DNA from: Nepenthes gracilis
Taxonomy: Eukaryota > Streptophyta > Magnoliopsida > Caryophyllales > Nepenthaceae
Reading direction: 5' to 3'
DNA length: 64,000 nt
Assembly (NCBI GenBank): GCA_033239525.1
Contig: BSYO01000024.1
Location: 8,517,991 to 8,581,990 of the forward strand
Under the pieces are notes generated by a model. That model made no database searches. It worked only from the letters and a program-made list of their open reading frames with translations, and had not been told where the DNA came from. Shown in pieces: positions 12,116 through 24,210 of the stretch; position 1 is the stretch's first letter, and each line of letters starts with the position of its first letter. A program made the translations under genes and the position numbers.

Positions 12116-13070
12116 TACTTTATTGTTCACATGAATGCTAGCATGTCATCGCATAAGATCAAATGGTCTAGACTGCCCTTAAATCGGGTGAATGCTTTAA
12201 CCTACAACTTGACCGACTACAATCAGAACAAAAACCTCAATTTAAACAATTGAATAGCCCAAACGAGGTCAAATACCATGGCTTGGGAAACTTGTAGACT
12301 AAAGTCAGACATGCCCAAAAAACGACCACTACAAAACCTTAGGGGGTTTTTTAGTATGTATGCGACAACTTCCTTTAACAGAAACAAGCACCATTAGTTG
12401 ACAATAGTTGGGTACTATGGTCCAAGGAGCTCACGAATTAAAGTCGAACTTGCCTAAAAGAACAATCAATACCACATAAGACCTTCGACGAATTGGGACC
12501 CGATGTACAAGTGTGACAACTCCCTCTTATTGGGATGAGGACCATCAGTCAAATGCAGATGATGGTCTAGACTCTGCCAAAGCCCGACGACTGTGGCGAC
12601 CAAATCTGGTTAGCCATCCAAAGTCAATCCCTGTACTACGACGTCCTTTTACAGGAAAGAGAACATATTAACAAAGATAATCAGTCAAGCTCGGTGACAA
12701 CAGCGACAACGCTTCGTCAGCAAACACAACAAGTGCTGAACAAAAACAAGTCAACACAAACTCAAAGATGTTAATGGCAATGATTATGTCAATCTAGTTG
12801 ATTTGTTAAAGAATCAAAATGTACATCAAGGAGCATTCATCTGCCTCAAAAATACAAAATACTACTTGTGCCTACGACTTGAACAAATGACTATCCTAAG
12901 GTGGGAAGCCCCCCAGTGAGCATGGCGAAGTATCCCCTCCTGTATCAGGGAATTTGACCAAGTTAGATCGGCGTTAAGCAATAGTGTTCCTCAAATTGAA
13001 AAAGCCAACAAGAAAGTCTGAAGCCACCAAGGATGCAATCCATCTGCAAAGGCCAACACCAACCTAGAAT
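12116..13070 (+). other. Non-coding 3' part of a Tat element
   Basis: No open frame of note and no recognisable domain. Its place between Tat integrase and the antisense ORF fits the long 3' non-coding part of Tat elements. Assignment is by position only. Confidence 0.45.
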
Positions 13071-13336
13071 CTGTCGTCCAGGGCACTACCAACTCCCTCC
13101 GGGTAGAACTGGGTCCTCAGCTCTCCCTCGAGTTGGGCATGCTCGCTCCGGATATCAGTAAGTTGTTGCTCGTCCCCCCAAAGCGCATCCTCGAGCCAGG
13201 TGATCTAATCTAGAGCCCAAAATTTCTCCTCCACGAGCTCTTGGGATCTTGCTTTGGACTCAAACAGCTTGTAATCGAGGTTGGTAGCTACTCTTGACTT
13301 TATAGATCCTCAACAACTGTAGTATTCACTCGATCC
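13071..13336 (-). pseudogene. Tat antisense ORF fragment (coiled-coil part)
   Basis: The minus strand reads a polar, Glu/Leu/Gln-rich stretch (LVEEKFWALD, then LEDALWGDEQQLTDIRSEH, then AQLEGELRTQF) with one stop in between. It lies on the strand opposite to the Tat integrase at 11157, where Tat elements of the Retand/Grande kind carry an additional antisense ORF. A coiled coil is likely. The frame is cut at 13336 by a family X LTR and the rest is probably at 15480-15970. Confidence 0.5.
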
Positions 13337-15480
13337 TGTAAGGCTCGAGTCTCTGATTAAGGATAATCTTGAAAGATTTAGCTAATGTAATTAAAATTAA
13401 GGTCAAATAATATAAACTATCATATTGAAAAGTTAAAATATGATTGGTTGACTTAGCGCCTGATGGAGGCCCAACCCACACCTGAACGCCAAACCCATGA
13501 GTCAATGCCTGAGGGACGTCTGACAGCCACCCAAACACATGATTAGCGGATTGCTCACGCTTAATGTGTGCCCGAGGGACATTTGAGCAATCAAAGATAG
13601 TAACTGTATGCCTGATACATGCTCGAGCCACTCTCAAGCACAATAAACCCATAGCATCAGCGCCCAATGCATACTTGAGTGGCACTTGAGTGGCACTCTA
13701 TATAAATAAACATTCGGCTAATTTTTCGATCATATTTTTAGAGTTTCTAGTGAGTAGAGAAAGCCAAGGAGAATAGAGAGAAAAAGAGATGAGGCCAAAG
13801 AACTCCGAATTCAGTTGATCCAAGTCAGAATTCGAACAAATCGAAGCCAAGCAAATGACTCTATGCTCTTTCTTTCATTGTTGCTGCTCTTTTCTAAATT
13901 TCTCAGCATTTCTTGTTTCAATGTTCATCCAAGTTGTACTTTCAAAGTATTAATATTTGCATTGAGTATGCATGTGAATTTTTCATAATATTTTAGCAAG
14001 ATTTCATAAGAACTTATATCTAAATCCATGAGAATTTATATATGACTTGAATATTACAATTTGACTGCATACATGTCTTAAATTCATGGTTTAATGGCCT
14101 TGTATGTATTAAATTTTGTTCATTTTGCTACCGCATGTTTTGGATTTAAAATTATAAGCTTGCATGTTCATAATTTTACAAAATATTGCCTTGCATGAAA
14201 GTTATTAAACTTGAATTGCAGAATTTCTTCCAAGTTGTTGACTTTTACTGAATTTTTATTTTTAAATGTCTTAAATTTGTATAATAGCTTATACATAATT
14301 TAAACTATCAAATAAATGTATTATATAACCTGAAAAATGTGCACAATTTAAGTTACAAGGTCTGAAATTTAGATATACTTGCTAAATTATGTAAATAGCT
14401 GAATTTTCTACATTTTATACTAATTTAGCATCCCACATATTAAACTTCCATCATAGCTTGAATTGTACAGAAATAATAAGTTTCACATGATATAAAATTA
14501 TAGAATTACGAGAAAAACTTTATAATTATACTTAGAAACATGATTATTTTTTTCAAGAGTGAGAAAATTAAAAAGAATAAAGTGTAGAGTTTTTTTAAGA
14601 ATAAGCATTGAACCATGGTTATATTTCAATGATAGTATATTATGATATACTTTAATATATTATAACGGTATATCAATATTTGAACCTATATAACTGCGGG
14701 TTAAAAAGTGGCGTCCGGCTCATTTATAGAGTTATATATAGACGGTCCACCTTTAGGTTATGAATAGAAGAGTGTGACTTTTGGTTATGTAGGAGCATAT
14801 ACAACCCGAATTTCAATTGTTCTCTCTTTTAATCGATAAGGTCCACTGATCCTGGTCTCTAAGAAAAATAAAAATTAAGTATATTTTGATGATTTAAATA
14901 AAATAATAATATGATAAGAATAATATGAATTCTTTATAAGTCATTCATATATTTGTTATGGAAATTCATTTCATGTTATTGAAATTTGATACATTACTCT
15001 TTCTGTTATATTTTTAATGCAAAGATATATACTTCACTGTTATATGTAAGTGTTTTGTTGAGCTCGTGGCTCACTTATTGTTGTTTTCTAACCCCTTAGG
15101 TGAAATATATGTGTTCTTGGCAGATGAACGGGATTGAAGGATAGGCTGATATGAATAACTTAGATTGTTATATTTATGGATTATAATATTATTTTGGACA
15201 ATGTTTAATATTATTTTATATTTCTAAATAGTATCTAATGTTGTAATTTCAGCTTAAATTTAAGCTTCAGATAATGGTTTGTGATGTAGTTGGCCTTAGG
15301 ACAGTGTTTAGACATCTAACATGTTGTATTATAATGTTTGGTAATAGTTAGTATATCGGTTTAAGTTTTGGATAGCTTTAGAACTGGATGGATGATGAAA
15401 TTAATTGATATTTTGATTTTGTCCAGCAGCTTTTGATTTTTAACATGATCATGAAGCAAAGAAATATGTAAAGTACTACC
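13337..15480 (+). repeat. Family X LTR, plus orientation (solo LTR or remnant)
   Basis: Begins TGTAAGGCTCGAG, parallel to TGTGCAAGGCCCAAG at 36978. It has a TATA box (TCTATATAAATA, about 13698-13709), a purine-rich leader (13750-13800) and a conserved block at 14660-14860 ('gaacctatataactgcgggtt') that matches 38512-38700 and, reversed, 16770-16950. The right end is uncertain, because antisense-ORF-like sequence starts about 15480. No internal retroelement domains adjoin it, so a solo LTR is the simplest view. I could not find a clean target duplication. Confidence 0.65.
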
Positions 15481-15970
15481 TTATAGTAGAGTGGACCCTC
15501 CTGATAAGATGGACCCTCCTAATAAGAGGGGCCAAAAGAGTCCTTGGCGCCAGATCTAGCCGGTGGCAACAAAAATCACATAGGCCGAGCATGGCAAAAG
15601 ATAGGCACCTCAAAGCCCAGAGGAGGCACCTTTAAAGCATCCGAGAGCTTAGGAGCCAAAGCCTCCAAGCAAGACACCTTCTCAATAGTGGCTCTCCTAA
15701 TGCGGGAAGGACTACTTGTTTTATTATAAATATCAACGTCTTGGGGCTCTGCTTGAAACCCCGGCTCCTTTATCTCTCGTTGGATTGCTCCCTTTGGGTT
15801 ACCCCTCTTATTTCTTCCATCACCCAGTCTTCATTGCCTCCCACCTCGATCGAAGTGGCAGGGAAGCGGAGGCCGGTGCTTCCAACGATGAAGCCACCAA
15901 GATTGGGACCCCACACTCGGCTACAATCATGGCGTCGATCGGTTCTCCCAGCCCGTTAGGCGAGGGGCCT
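15481..15970 (-). pseudogene. Tat antisense ORF, probable second fragment
   Basis: GC-richer than its surroundings and without recognisable domain. I place it with 13071-13336 because a family X LTR separates the two and the next family X LTR ends it at 15970. The minus strand has short Pro/Ser/Glu-rich stretches broken by stops. A separate origin cannot be excluded. Confidence 0.35.
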
Positions 15971-18049
15971 TGTAACGGATCACGTTCTAAAACTCGTCAT
16001 TAATTTTAATCATAAATTATTATCCTTTAATTATCAATATTATCAGTTAAATACATCATAATCAATTAGATGTGAGCTTTCTCTATAAATATTCCAATTC
16101 ATCTGTATATAAATAATAATTCAACATACACTGGATCCAAATATATTGTCACATAATCTGTTACTCTAACATCAACTAAACAATATGATATCAGCTTCAT
16201 ATTAAAAAAAGATATCTACTAAACCAATCATATACAAATTTATGGAAGCAAATAGCATCTAAAAAATCATAACCATCAGAACACCATTTATAGAGAATAC
16301 ATTGTTCCATAACATTCATCAAAACTGATCAAAACTTTACATCATTTTCCTCTCAATCTACATCTAAGATCAACTATAAAATAATAACTAAATACAGTAC
16401 ATACTATTTTAAAATATAGGTTTGCAAAAATAATAATTCTAGAGACATAAACTAAACACTTCAAGTTTCACTCCAACTCATCAAGTGTAAACTCGTACAA
16501 ATCATCTAAAGAATTAGTAAAATAGTAATGAGTGAGTCAAATACTCAATAAGGTACAATATTTAGTAAAGATTATGTAACCTTCTTACTTAAAATATAAT
16601 AGTAGGAATAGAGATCATCATAAAATATAACAATTTAAAACATGGTCAGAATACTAATGCAATTCTCTTTCTAATTTCTTATCTTATTTTTTTTATTCTT
16701 TCTTTATCATAACATGTTTCTCATTCTTCTTTATTATTATTTGTCAAAACATGCTGAAAACTTATTTTTCTTTAGGGATCAGGTCCAATAAGCCTTACTA
16801 ACTTAAGAAGCGGTCGATTGAAACCCGAATTGTATTTTTTCTTCACACAAAGACCTACCCTCCTAATCTTGAAGATGGGCCATCTATATATTACCTTCCT
16901 ATAGATGGAGCCAAAAACTGTATTGCGGTATTGAATTAGACAATGATCTTTCACTATAATATATTAACCCATGCCACAATATACTATATGTTGATCAATT
17001 CTTCATCCAATTTCTTATTTTTTTACTTAGAAAAATTTCTAGACTTTACGTTTGATTCATAATTCTCACCCTTTTAGAGAATAGTTTACACTTTTCTTAA
17101 CATAATTGCACAATTTTCTTTTTTTCCTCTTCATAATATCTTATGAATTTTATCATCGTAATAAATCTATAACATGAAATTTAACATTAAAACATGCAAA
17201 AGAAAATTTAGGAAGTCCGATACAAATTTAATAAACCTACAGTACACAATTAAATATACAGTATTTTTTAACATATATAGATAATATGTAATAATTTAAA
17301 ATTGATAATTGCAAATCATAAACATATAGGAATTATTTTTATACATCCAAATATGAAGAGAATTTTAAAATAATACACATAATTATGATATAGAAAATTA
17401 AACATAAGTTATTACAAAATTTCTTTACAAAATTATGGAGAACTAATAAATATACATATTTTTCATGCTCTTATTTTAAAATCTTAGCTTAGACAAATAT
17501 TACAACAATAATACTTGAAAAAAAGGGAATAAATCACAACAAATGAAAGAAGGAGCTAAAGATGCACTTGCCTTTGCCTAATATATTGAAATTCTTAATC
17601 CGACGTTCTAAATTTAACTTCCTAGAGCTTTATCCCCTTTTCTCTCTCTTTTCCCCTCTCCTTTGGCCCTTCTCTCTCTGATTTCGTCCCCCTCTCTCTT
17701 CCACTGCTTAGAATGCGGTGGAAATCGACTCTCGGCCAACTTTATAACAAACCCGTGCTTGGGCGTTGACCAGGCGTAGGATGTTCTGGAATCCGCGCCA
17801 GCTAGGGCGCTCAGGCATGAAGCGAGTGCACCTATTTTGGAATCGGTGCCTGCCGAGCACTCGGGCGTGCATCCGGCGCACCAGGGCGCAAGTACGGACA
17901 CTACAGTGTTGGTCCGATGCATGTCTAATTTCGTCCGATTTTACAATTCTTTTCTTTTTTGACCCAATTATCCGTATTTTTATACCATAATTTCATTTAT
18001 ATTAGCTTAAATAGTCACGATTAATATAAGTTAAAGCTCAATCCATACA
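15971..18049 (-). repeat. 3' LTR of a minus-strand family X chromovirus
   Basis: About 2,079 bp. The plus strand starts TGTAACGGATC and ends CAATCCATACA. It has the same parts as the other family X copies: a minus-strand TATA-like TTATAAA near 17741-17748, a CT-rich stretch at 17630-17700 and the conserved block at 16770-16950. Chromodomain-integrase sequence lies right next to it, which shows it is the 3' LTR. Confidence 0.78.
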
Positions 18050-18065
18050 ATTCTTCCATCCTTAT
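18050..18065 (-). promoter_or_regulatory. Polypurine tract of the family X element
   Basis: Minus-strand ATAAGGATGGAAGAAT abuts the LTR, aligned with the tract of the 768-9774 element. Confidence 0.55.
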
Positions 18066-18141
18066 AAAATTAAGTCTTCAAAATTTGACAGGTATTGCAT
18101 ACCTTAAGGAAACAAGTAATGATACTTGTCCTATATCTCAT

Positions 18142-19190
18142 CTTATTGCCCCCAAGTGACTTCCTCGAATGAGTGATTTCTCCATAAAACCTTAACTAAC
18201 GGCATGGCCTTCGTGCAAAGCATTTGATCCCTTCGATCTAAAATTTACACTAATTCTTTCACATACGATAAATCCTCGCTAATGGCCAAAGGCTCATAAT
18301 CAATGACATATGTCAAGACATGTACGTACCTCCAAATCATTGATACATGAAAAATGTTGTCCACTTCCGCTTAAACTCGGTGACAATACTAATCGATAAG
18401 CCACTTTCCCGACCTTCTCAAGAATCTCAAATAAACCAATAAACCTCGGCTTTAGTATTCCTTCTACCTCGAATCTGATTGTTCCCTTTGATGGCGATAC
18501 CTTTAAGAAACATAATCGCCAACCTCAAAGCACAAGCTTAATCTCCTCTGGATTCGCATAACTCTTTGTCGCCTTTGAGCTACCTTTAAATTCTTGTGGA
18601 TCAACTTGACTTTTTCGGACGTCTCTCAAATAATGTTGGATCCCAAAAGTCATCTATCACATGTTTCTTCTCAATGAATTGGATATCGATATTTTCTCTC
18701 ATATAGGGCTTCAAATGGGACTATCCTGATTCTCGCTTGATAACTATTATTATAGGCGAACTCCACCAATACCAAATGATCATCCCAATTGCCCTTAATC
18801 TCTAACATCAAAGCTCTCTACATGTCTTCTAGAATTTGAATAGTTGGTTCTGATTGTCCATCGATTTGCAGATGGTACACTGTGCTAAATTTTAAATCTA
18901 TTCCTAATTCACGGTGTAAGCTTTCCCAAAATTTTAAAACAAATCTTAGATCTCGGCCTGACACAATAGAGGACGGTATACTATGTAATCTTATGACCTC
19001 ATTAATATACATTCGAGCAAACTGATCTCTGAGTAGGACACCCTATGGCCAAAAAATATGCCGATTTCGTCAACCGATCAATGCTTACCCAAATTTCATC
19101 ATGATTCGTCGGAGTTTTCGATAATCCCATCACAAAAGCCATTGTTATATCTTCCCATTTTCGATAATCCCATTTCCCATTTCCGATAAT
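18142..19190 (-). pseudogene. Integrase and chromodomain remnant of family X
   Basis: Going right to left on the minus strand: integrase core (GLSKTPTNHDEIWVSIDRLT near 19130-19070, then YINEVIRLHSIPSSIVSGRD near 19010-18955), the third catalytic block (QIDGQSEPTIQILEDM, about 18865-18818), a decayed C-terminal region (18780-18240) and a chromodomain (PLVKVLWRNHSFEEVTWGQ, about 18205-18145) ending at a stop. The usual SDRD of the core reads SGRD, so the second catalytic aspartate is gone. The fragment stops at about 19190, at the TRIM array, and no RT or gag of this copy is in the window. It is a Tekay/Del-like sister of the 768-9774 element. Confidence 0.8.
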
Positions 19191-19197
19191 CCCATTG

Positions 19198-19945
19198 TTA
19201 TACTTTGTTCCCCTCCCCATCCAATGTGGGACCTTACAGTCCACCCCCCATGGGAGCCCAGCTTCATCGCTGGCACACCAAACCGAGTCCAAGCTCTGAT
19301 ACCACTGTAACGTTCCTATACACCCGCTTGTGGATATTGTCGGCTTTGAGTCAAGTCCGCACGGTTTTGTTCCTGGCAGGCCCACGACCCCCAAAACTCA
19401 TCCACAAGGGAAAGGTATCCACGCCTTTATAAAGCACGCTTCGTTTCCCTCCCCATCCGATGTGGGACCTCATAGTCCACCCCCTTGGGGGCCAGCGTCC
19501 TCGCTGGCACACCGAATCGGGTCCCTTCTCTGATACCTCTGTAACGTCCCCAATCACCCGCTTGTGGATATTGTCCAATTTGGGCCAAGCTCGCACGATT
19601 TTGTTCCTCGCAGGCCCACGGCCTCCAAAACGCATCCACACTGGGATACACTTTCCCCACCCATCAGAGTGCCATAGTAGAAGCGTGTAGATACTTCCGC
19701 TTTGACCGAATCCACGGTCTCACGGCTTTGTCCCTACCTTCACCGGGGTGCGTTCACACAGCGAAACACTTTCCCCACCCATCAGAGTGCCACAACAGAA
19801 GCGTGTAGATATTGTCCACTTTGATTGAATCCACGGTCTCACGGCTTTGTCCCTGCCTTCGCCAGGGCGCATCCACAATGGAGAGGTATCCACGCCTTTA
19901 TAAAGCACACTTCGTTCCCTTCCCCATCTGATGTGGGACCTCACA
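19198..19945 (-). mobile_element. Tandem TRIM-like element: three LTRs, two tiny internal parts
   Basis: Three related LTRs (end of one at 19238; 19306-19474; 19540-19945) are separated by two internal stretches of about 65 bp (19239-19305 and 19475-19539). LTRs run TGTAACGT to GGGACCTCA(C/T)A on the plus strand. The internal part next to each LTR has GCTCTGATACCAC or CTCTGATACCTC, that is a tRNA-iMet primer site on the minus strand, so the element reads leftward. It has no coding capacity. LTR size, iMet primer site and tiny interior fit TRIM elements. I see no 5S rRNA segment, so it is not an obvious Cassandra. A related solo LTR is at 32097-32298. Confidence 0.82.
19640..19890. repeat. Internal duplication inside the third TRIM LTR
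   Basis: The block starting 'actttccccacccatcagag' occurs at about 19649 and again at about 19768, about 120 bp apart. This makes the LTR 406 bp instead of 169 bp (neighbouring copy) or 202 bp (solo copy). Confidence 0.8.
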
Positions 19946-20633
19946 GAAAAGCCAGCAGAGGATATTTGTATATGAGTACCTCCTCACCTCCCTACATGGT
20001 CTACTTAAACTCTATCAATTCCACTTATAGGGTATTTATCCCCGATTATCCCTAAGGATAGTGAAACTTCACTACTTAGGACACCTAATCTCACTCTGCA
20101 CTTGGCGCACCTCACGGCCACCGAAGGGAGTTAATGCCTACTAAGTCATCAAATTCCAAGGATTTTTCACCTAATTATCTTCTAATATAAATTCACATAC
20201 TCATCACTCTACTTATGGTCCTCTAAGCCCACAGTCAAACCACTATTTGTCCACTACATAAAGAATACCAGTATTCTACACAGTCTACCAAATGATAAAT
20301 AGATCATAGATCTACTATACACTTTTGTACAAAATATATACAAGTGTATAGTTAGGGCATACTTAACTATACTATCACTCAGCCAATCACATAGAAACAA
20401 AGATCTAACCAATTCAATGTATAAAATACACAATTGGATCTTCTCTCTTATCCTAGAGACATCCGACCACCTAGGTAACTATATATCCATAAATATATTA
20501 TCATGTAACACAGAAAATTATATTTCTAACCCCTGCAAGTCCACTAACTGTTCAGACAGTAGGTACAATGTGCTCAATCTCTAGATCTACTGACATATGC
20601 TCTTCTATAAATTAGGAGAAGTGTAGATCTATA
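19946..20633. other. Unassigned sequence
   Basis: AT-rich and without a long frame or recognised domain. It is the left flank of the element at 20639 and was once continuous with 34900 onward. It may be an old LTR, but I see no partner copy. Confidence 0.4.
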
Positions 20634-20638
20634 ATATA
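20634..20638. repeat. Target site duplication ATATA (left)
   Basis: Matches 34900-34904 exactly; the AT-rich surroundings make a chance match somewhat easier. Confidence 0.75.
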
Positions 20639-21117
20639 TCTGATGTAATGGGGTTTTTTTTTTATGGAATTAATCTGGAAAATCAGATTAAAAGAGAGGA
20701 AGACAAATTTGGTTGGGAAAGAATTAGAAAATTCAGAGGGGAAGAGAAAGAAAGAAAGGAGATGAGAATCATTAGAAGAGGAAGAGGAAGAAGTAGAAGA
20801 AGAGAAGAAGAAGAAGAAGAAGAGAGAAGAAGGAGAGAAGAAGGAGAAGGGAGAGATACACGGGAGGTAAGGGAGACGCAGATCAGTTTAAGGAGAGAAA
20901 CAATTCATTCATTCAACATATTGAACCTAGTACAAGCATTCTCCTCTTATATCACACGGCTATTGCCTTGGTCTCCCATTGGTTGACATATATTTCCCTC
21001 TAAAACACTAACTAATACTAACTAATTGATTGTTACAACTAATTAGCTGATTAGTTGTTTCATTGATCACATATATGGTTGAGTTAGCATGTTTCCAAGA
21101 GCTGGCATATTGTGACA
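20639..21117 (-). repeat. 3' LTR of the large non-autonomous element
   Basis: 479 bp, ending GGCATATTGTGACA. It pairs with 34450-34899. The first two bases read TC instead of TG, a decayed terminus. It contains a long GA-rich microsatellite-like stretch (about 20690-20870) that is shorter in the partner. Confidence 0.88.
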
Positions 21118-21132
21118 ATACTCTCCCCCTGA
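21118..21132 (-). promoter_or_regulatory. Polypurine tract of the large element
   Basis: Minus strand reads AGGGGGAGAGTAT directly against the 3' LTR. Confidence 0.75.
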
Positions 21133-22400
21133 GAAACCCTTGTCCTCAAGGATGGCACAATAAGAATTCTCCAAACCAGCTTGGCCACCCTGAAAATCAT
21201 GACTTTCTTGGACGATGAGTATTATAATGCCATGAAAATTTGGAATATAATACCCACAACTTTGATGATTTCATCTACCCAATTGTTGGAAATATTCAGT
21301 AAGCAAAAGTCTTGTAATCTATTACTCAACCTTGCAATAATAGATTCTAGCACTTCATATGTAAGTGCATCAACAAGTGACAATTGGCCAATCATAACTC
21401 TACATCAGTGACTAATTGAGTAGCCAAATCAGCAGCTGTAATATCCATCAGAAGATGAAAGCAATGTGCATAAATTCAAGACAATAACAAGATAATTAAT
21501 ATACTACACAACACTCTTAACTCCTTCAAGTCATCCAGATCCCCAAAGAAGTCGTAAAGTGATCCTCTATGAACTTCAACACCAACAGATCAGTACAGCA
21601 ACATGCCAATTCCCTTACCACTGGTTATGGACCAGCATAGTAGATTAGCTCAGAAGGTCAGTACGACAGATCAGTACAGCAAAAATTTAGGTTATGAACC
21701 AATGAAACAAAAACATGCCCTTGATCTAGAAGCAAATCATATACCACTGGTTGTAGTAGTGTAGTATCTGTCAATCAATACTATTCCAACAATTATTGAA
21801 TTGAAAAAGTGAATAACTATTTACTCCTGAAGTTGATAATTCCCTTACTATCAGAAGCGTCTTCCCCAATACTCTCACAAGCATAATCAAGATTGATATG
21901 CCAATACTATGCAAATATTCACTTGTACTGTTGAAGAATAATTGTTAATGAATATCCTACCATTGACCTTGCACAGCAGAATAATAAGGCAATTAATGGC
22001 CATCCTGATTTTGAGTTGCAAAATATCCCTAGAATTTGTTTGAGAAAAAGAATAAGGACACATTTCGATAAAACAAAATGATCCTGACAACTGATGAACC
22101 AGTAAGGGATGATAAATCAGGAATGAAAATGTATAAATCTGTTGGATCTCTGAGTAATAGGCTGTAAAAATATCAGCAATATCAATTGTTGGATCAGTAA
22201 TTTGATTACTATCTTTGGAGATCGGATGGTGCAGTAATGATTTTGTTTGAAGAATTTTTCCTTTAACTTCTGAATTGCAAGAGTCACATCTTCTGCTTCA
22301 AACAATCTTGACATCAGATTCAAGATTAAATTCATCTTTTCTCAGTTCAGCTATATGTTCAATATCATGACATTCTGTTGGTAACTGGATTCATTGCCAG
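21133..22400 (-). pseudogene. Interior of the large element with possible ORF remnant
   Basis: Mostly non-coding in appearance. On the minus strand at about 22400-22160 short frames read SSYESTGNESSYQQ, then (after a shift) ECHDIEHIAELRKDEFNLESDV, a stop, and SRRCDSCNSEVKGK. The polar, Ser/Glu-rich character is like the ORF piece at 25570-25943, and the SSYES motif is shared with it. I therefore suspect one ORF, cut by the Ty3 fragment, but frame continuity cannot be shown. No family is recognised. Confidence 0.35.
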
Positions 22401-22977
22401 TAGATTCATATGAAGACACCGAATTGATTTTGCATGAATTCCATAATTCCCCCATTGGGGGACATGCGGGGGTTCAACGGACTTACGTCCGGATCTCCAC
22501 TTCTCCACTGATTTTTATTGGCCTCACATGCGCAAGGATATCCGTGATTACTTCAATTGGTGTTCCATTTGCAAACAAGTGAAACCTCTCAACGTCACTC
22601 CTCAAGGAGTGTTGCAGCCCCTACCGATCTCCAGAAAAATCTGGGATTCTCTTTCCATGGATTTTATTACACACTTACCTGCCTCAAGAGGGAAGACCGT
22701 TATATTTGTAGTGGTTGATCAGCTGTCAAAGTATGCCCACTTTTCGGCTCTCAGCACTCACTTTAGTGCCGAAGACTTGGCGAAGGTGTTCATTAAGGAG
22801 ATCTGCCGGTTGCACGGCCTACCCACCGAAATCATCTCTGACCAGGACTCTCTTTTTATGATGTAAATTCTGGAAAGAATTATTCAAACTGCAGGGGATT
22901 GTCCTGTCCCATAGCAGTGCTTATCACCCACAATCCGACGGGCAAACCAAGGTGGTCAACCAATGCTTGGAAGAAGA
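22401..22977 (+). pseudogene. Ty3 integrase fragment (reverse to host element)
   Basis: Plus-strand frames give the integrase zinc domain (ILHEFHNSPIGGHAGVQRTY, with a CSICKQVK block near 22565-22590) and the core: MDFITHLPASRGKTVIFVVV and DQLSKYAHF (22659-22745), then EIISDQDSLF (22830-22858). After a one-base shift the third catalytic region appears ([21 protein letters not shown], 22915-22975). The core has D and D, but the third block reads GQTK where glutamate is expected (GQTE), so a catalytic residue is lost. It ends abruptly at about 22977, where CT-rich LTR-like sequence starts. Confidence 0.85.
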
Positions 22978-23155
22978 TATTTTCTACTCTCCCTTATTCT
23001 CGAATCCTCTTTTCTGTGTTCTCCCTGCTTCCTTCTCTTCTTCCCTTCTTACTCTAACTCCCTGACCCCCTCTGCTTGAACTCTTCTCCCTTCCCTACCA
23101 TTTTATGATCGCAGATTGTGGTTTACGGTGCCAGATCTAAGTAGCCACCATTTAA
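22978..23155 (+). repeat. Possible LTR end and leader of a Ty3 element
   Basis: CT-rich sequence followed by a stretch ending TTTGGTGCTTTCATTGAGA, the kind of sequence that lies between 5' LTR and gag in many plant Ty3 elements. It fits a truncated LTR end plus primer-site region. There is no second copy here to prove it. Confidence 0.4.
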
Positions 23156-24210
23156 TTGTTGGCAATTGCATCATTTGGTGCTTTCATTGAGATGATGGTG
23201 GAGGGTATGACGACCAGATACAGAGCTCTCAAAGAGTCCATCGTTGGCATGGCACAAGAGCTGAGGGATGTTGTGGGTACTGTCCACCAGCATGCAGAGT
23301 GGTTCGATACCCTTTCTACTGCCACAGAACACTTCCAACGGTCAATCACCGATGTCCAACACACCCTCTCTGAGATGCGACAAACCCTAGCTCGGATGGA
23401 GCGACAAACCATGTTTCCATCAAATCCTCCTTTGCTACCTACCTCGACTTCGGTCACACCCTCACCTCCAGTTCACTCTCAGTCAACCACGCAAACCCTA
23501 CCCCTTGTCTTAGCCTCGCCACCTAAGACACAGATTCGTCTACCGAAGTTGGAGATCCCATTTTTTACTGGAGAAAATGTTATCGGCTGGTTGTTCCAAA
23601 TCGAACAGTTCTTCTTGTACCATGGGACACCGCCGAAACAAAAGCTAACTGTAGCGGCCTTCTACATGGCCAGTGCGGTCCTTTCAATGGTACCAGTGGA
23701 TGCACGCAACACGTCAGCTCTTAACCTAAGAGACTTTTGCCAAGGACCTAGAACTTCGCTTTGGTCCTTCTTATATGAATCTTGAAGCCACACTTTACAA
23801 GCTGAGATAGATTACAACTGTCACAGCTTATATGGCCGACTTTGAATCTCTTTTTACGCGAACGCTAGGTTTGTCGACCACTAACCTTTTGAATTGCTTT
23901 ATTTCTGGCCTCCGGGATGATATCCAGAGGGAGCTCCTACTCTTGAAACCTATGAATCTTCCAGACGCCATTGGTATGGCTAAGCTGGTATAGCAAAAGA
24001 TGAATGCTAGCCGAATGAGTTCCCCACGGCCACCCCTTTCCAAACCCTCTGGACTTCCAGTTACCACAGTGGCTAAACACCCCACCCCTGCTCTACCAAT
24101 AAAACGCTTGACACCTGCTGAAATAGCTTCCCGTCGGAGCCATGGTTTATGCTTTAACTGTGATGAAAAGTTCACATCAGGACACCACTGCAAAGCCCCT
24201 CAATTCTTAT
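23156..24210 (+). pseudogene. Ty3 gag remnant
   Basis: The 209-residue frame from 23156 begins with a heptad-rich, probably coiled-coil part, then a Pro/Ser/Thr linker, then the gag core (IRLPKLEIPFFTGENVIGWL, QIEQFFLYHGTP, TVAAFYM). A frameshift near 23785 leads on to a second part with TTNLLNCFISGLRDDIQREL and then a zinc knuckle CFNCDEKFTSGHHC (about 24150-24191), typical of gag-pol proteins in plant Ty3 elements. Lineage within Ty3 is not certain; the knuckle form fits several chromovirus groups. Confidence 0.82.

Noticed and set aside
19198..19945. Cassandra element (5S rRNA-bearing TRIM)
   Set aside because: The LTRs show no 5S rRNA-like internal promoter that I can see, so only a general TRIM-like call is made.
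20648..20986. 112-codon frame rich in Arg/Glu
   Set aside because: It is a translation of the GA microsatellite within an LTR; the partner LTR does not keep it open.
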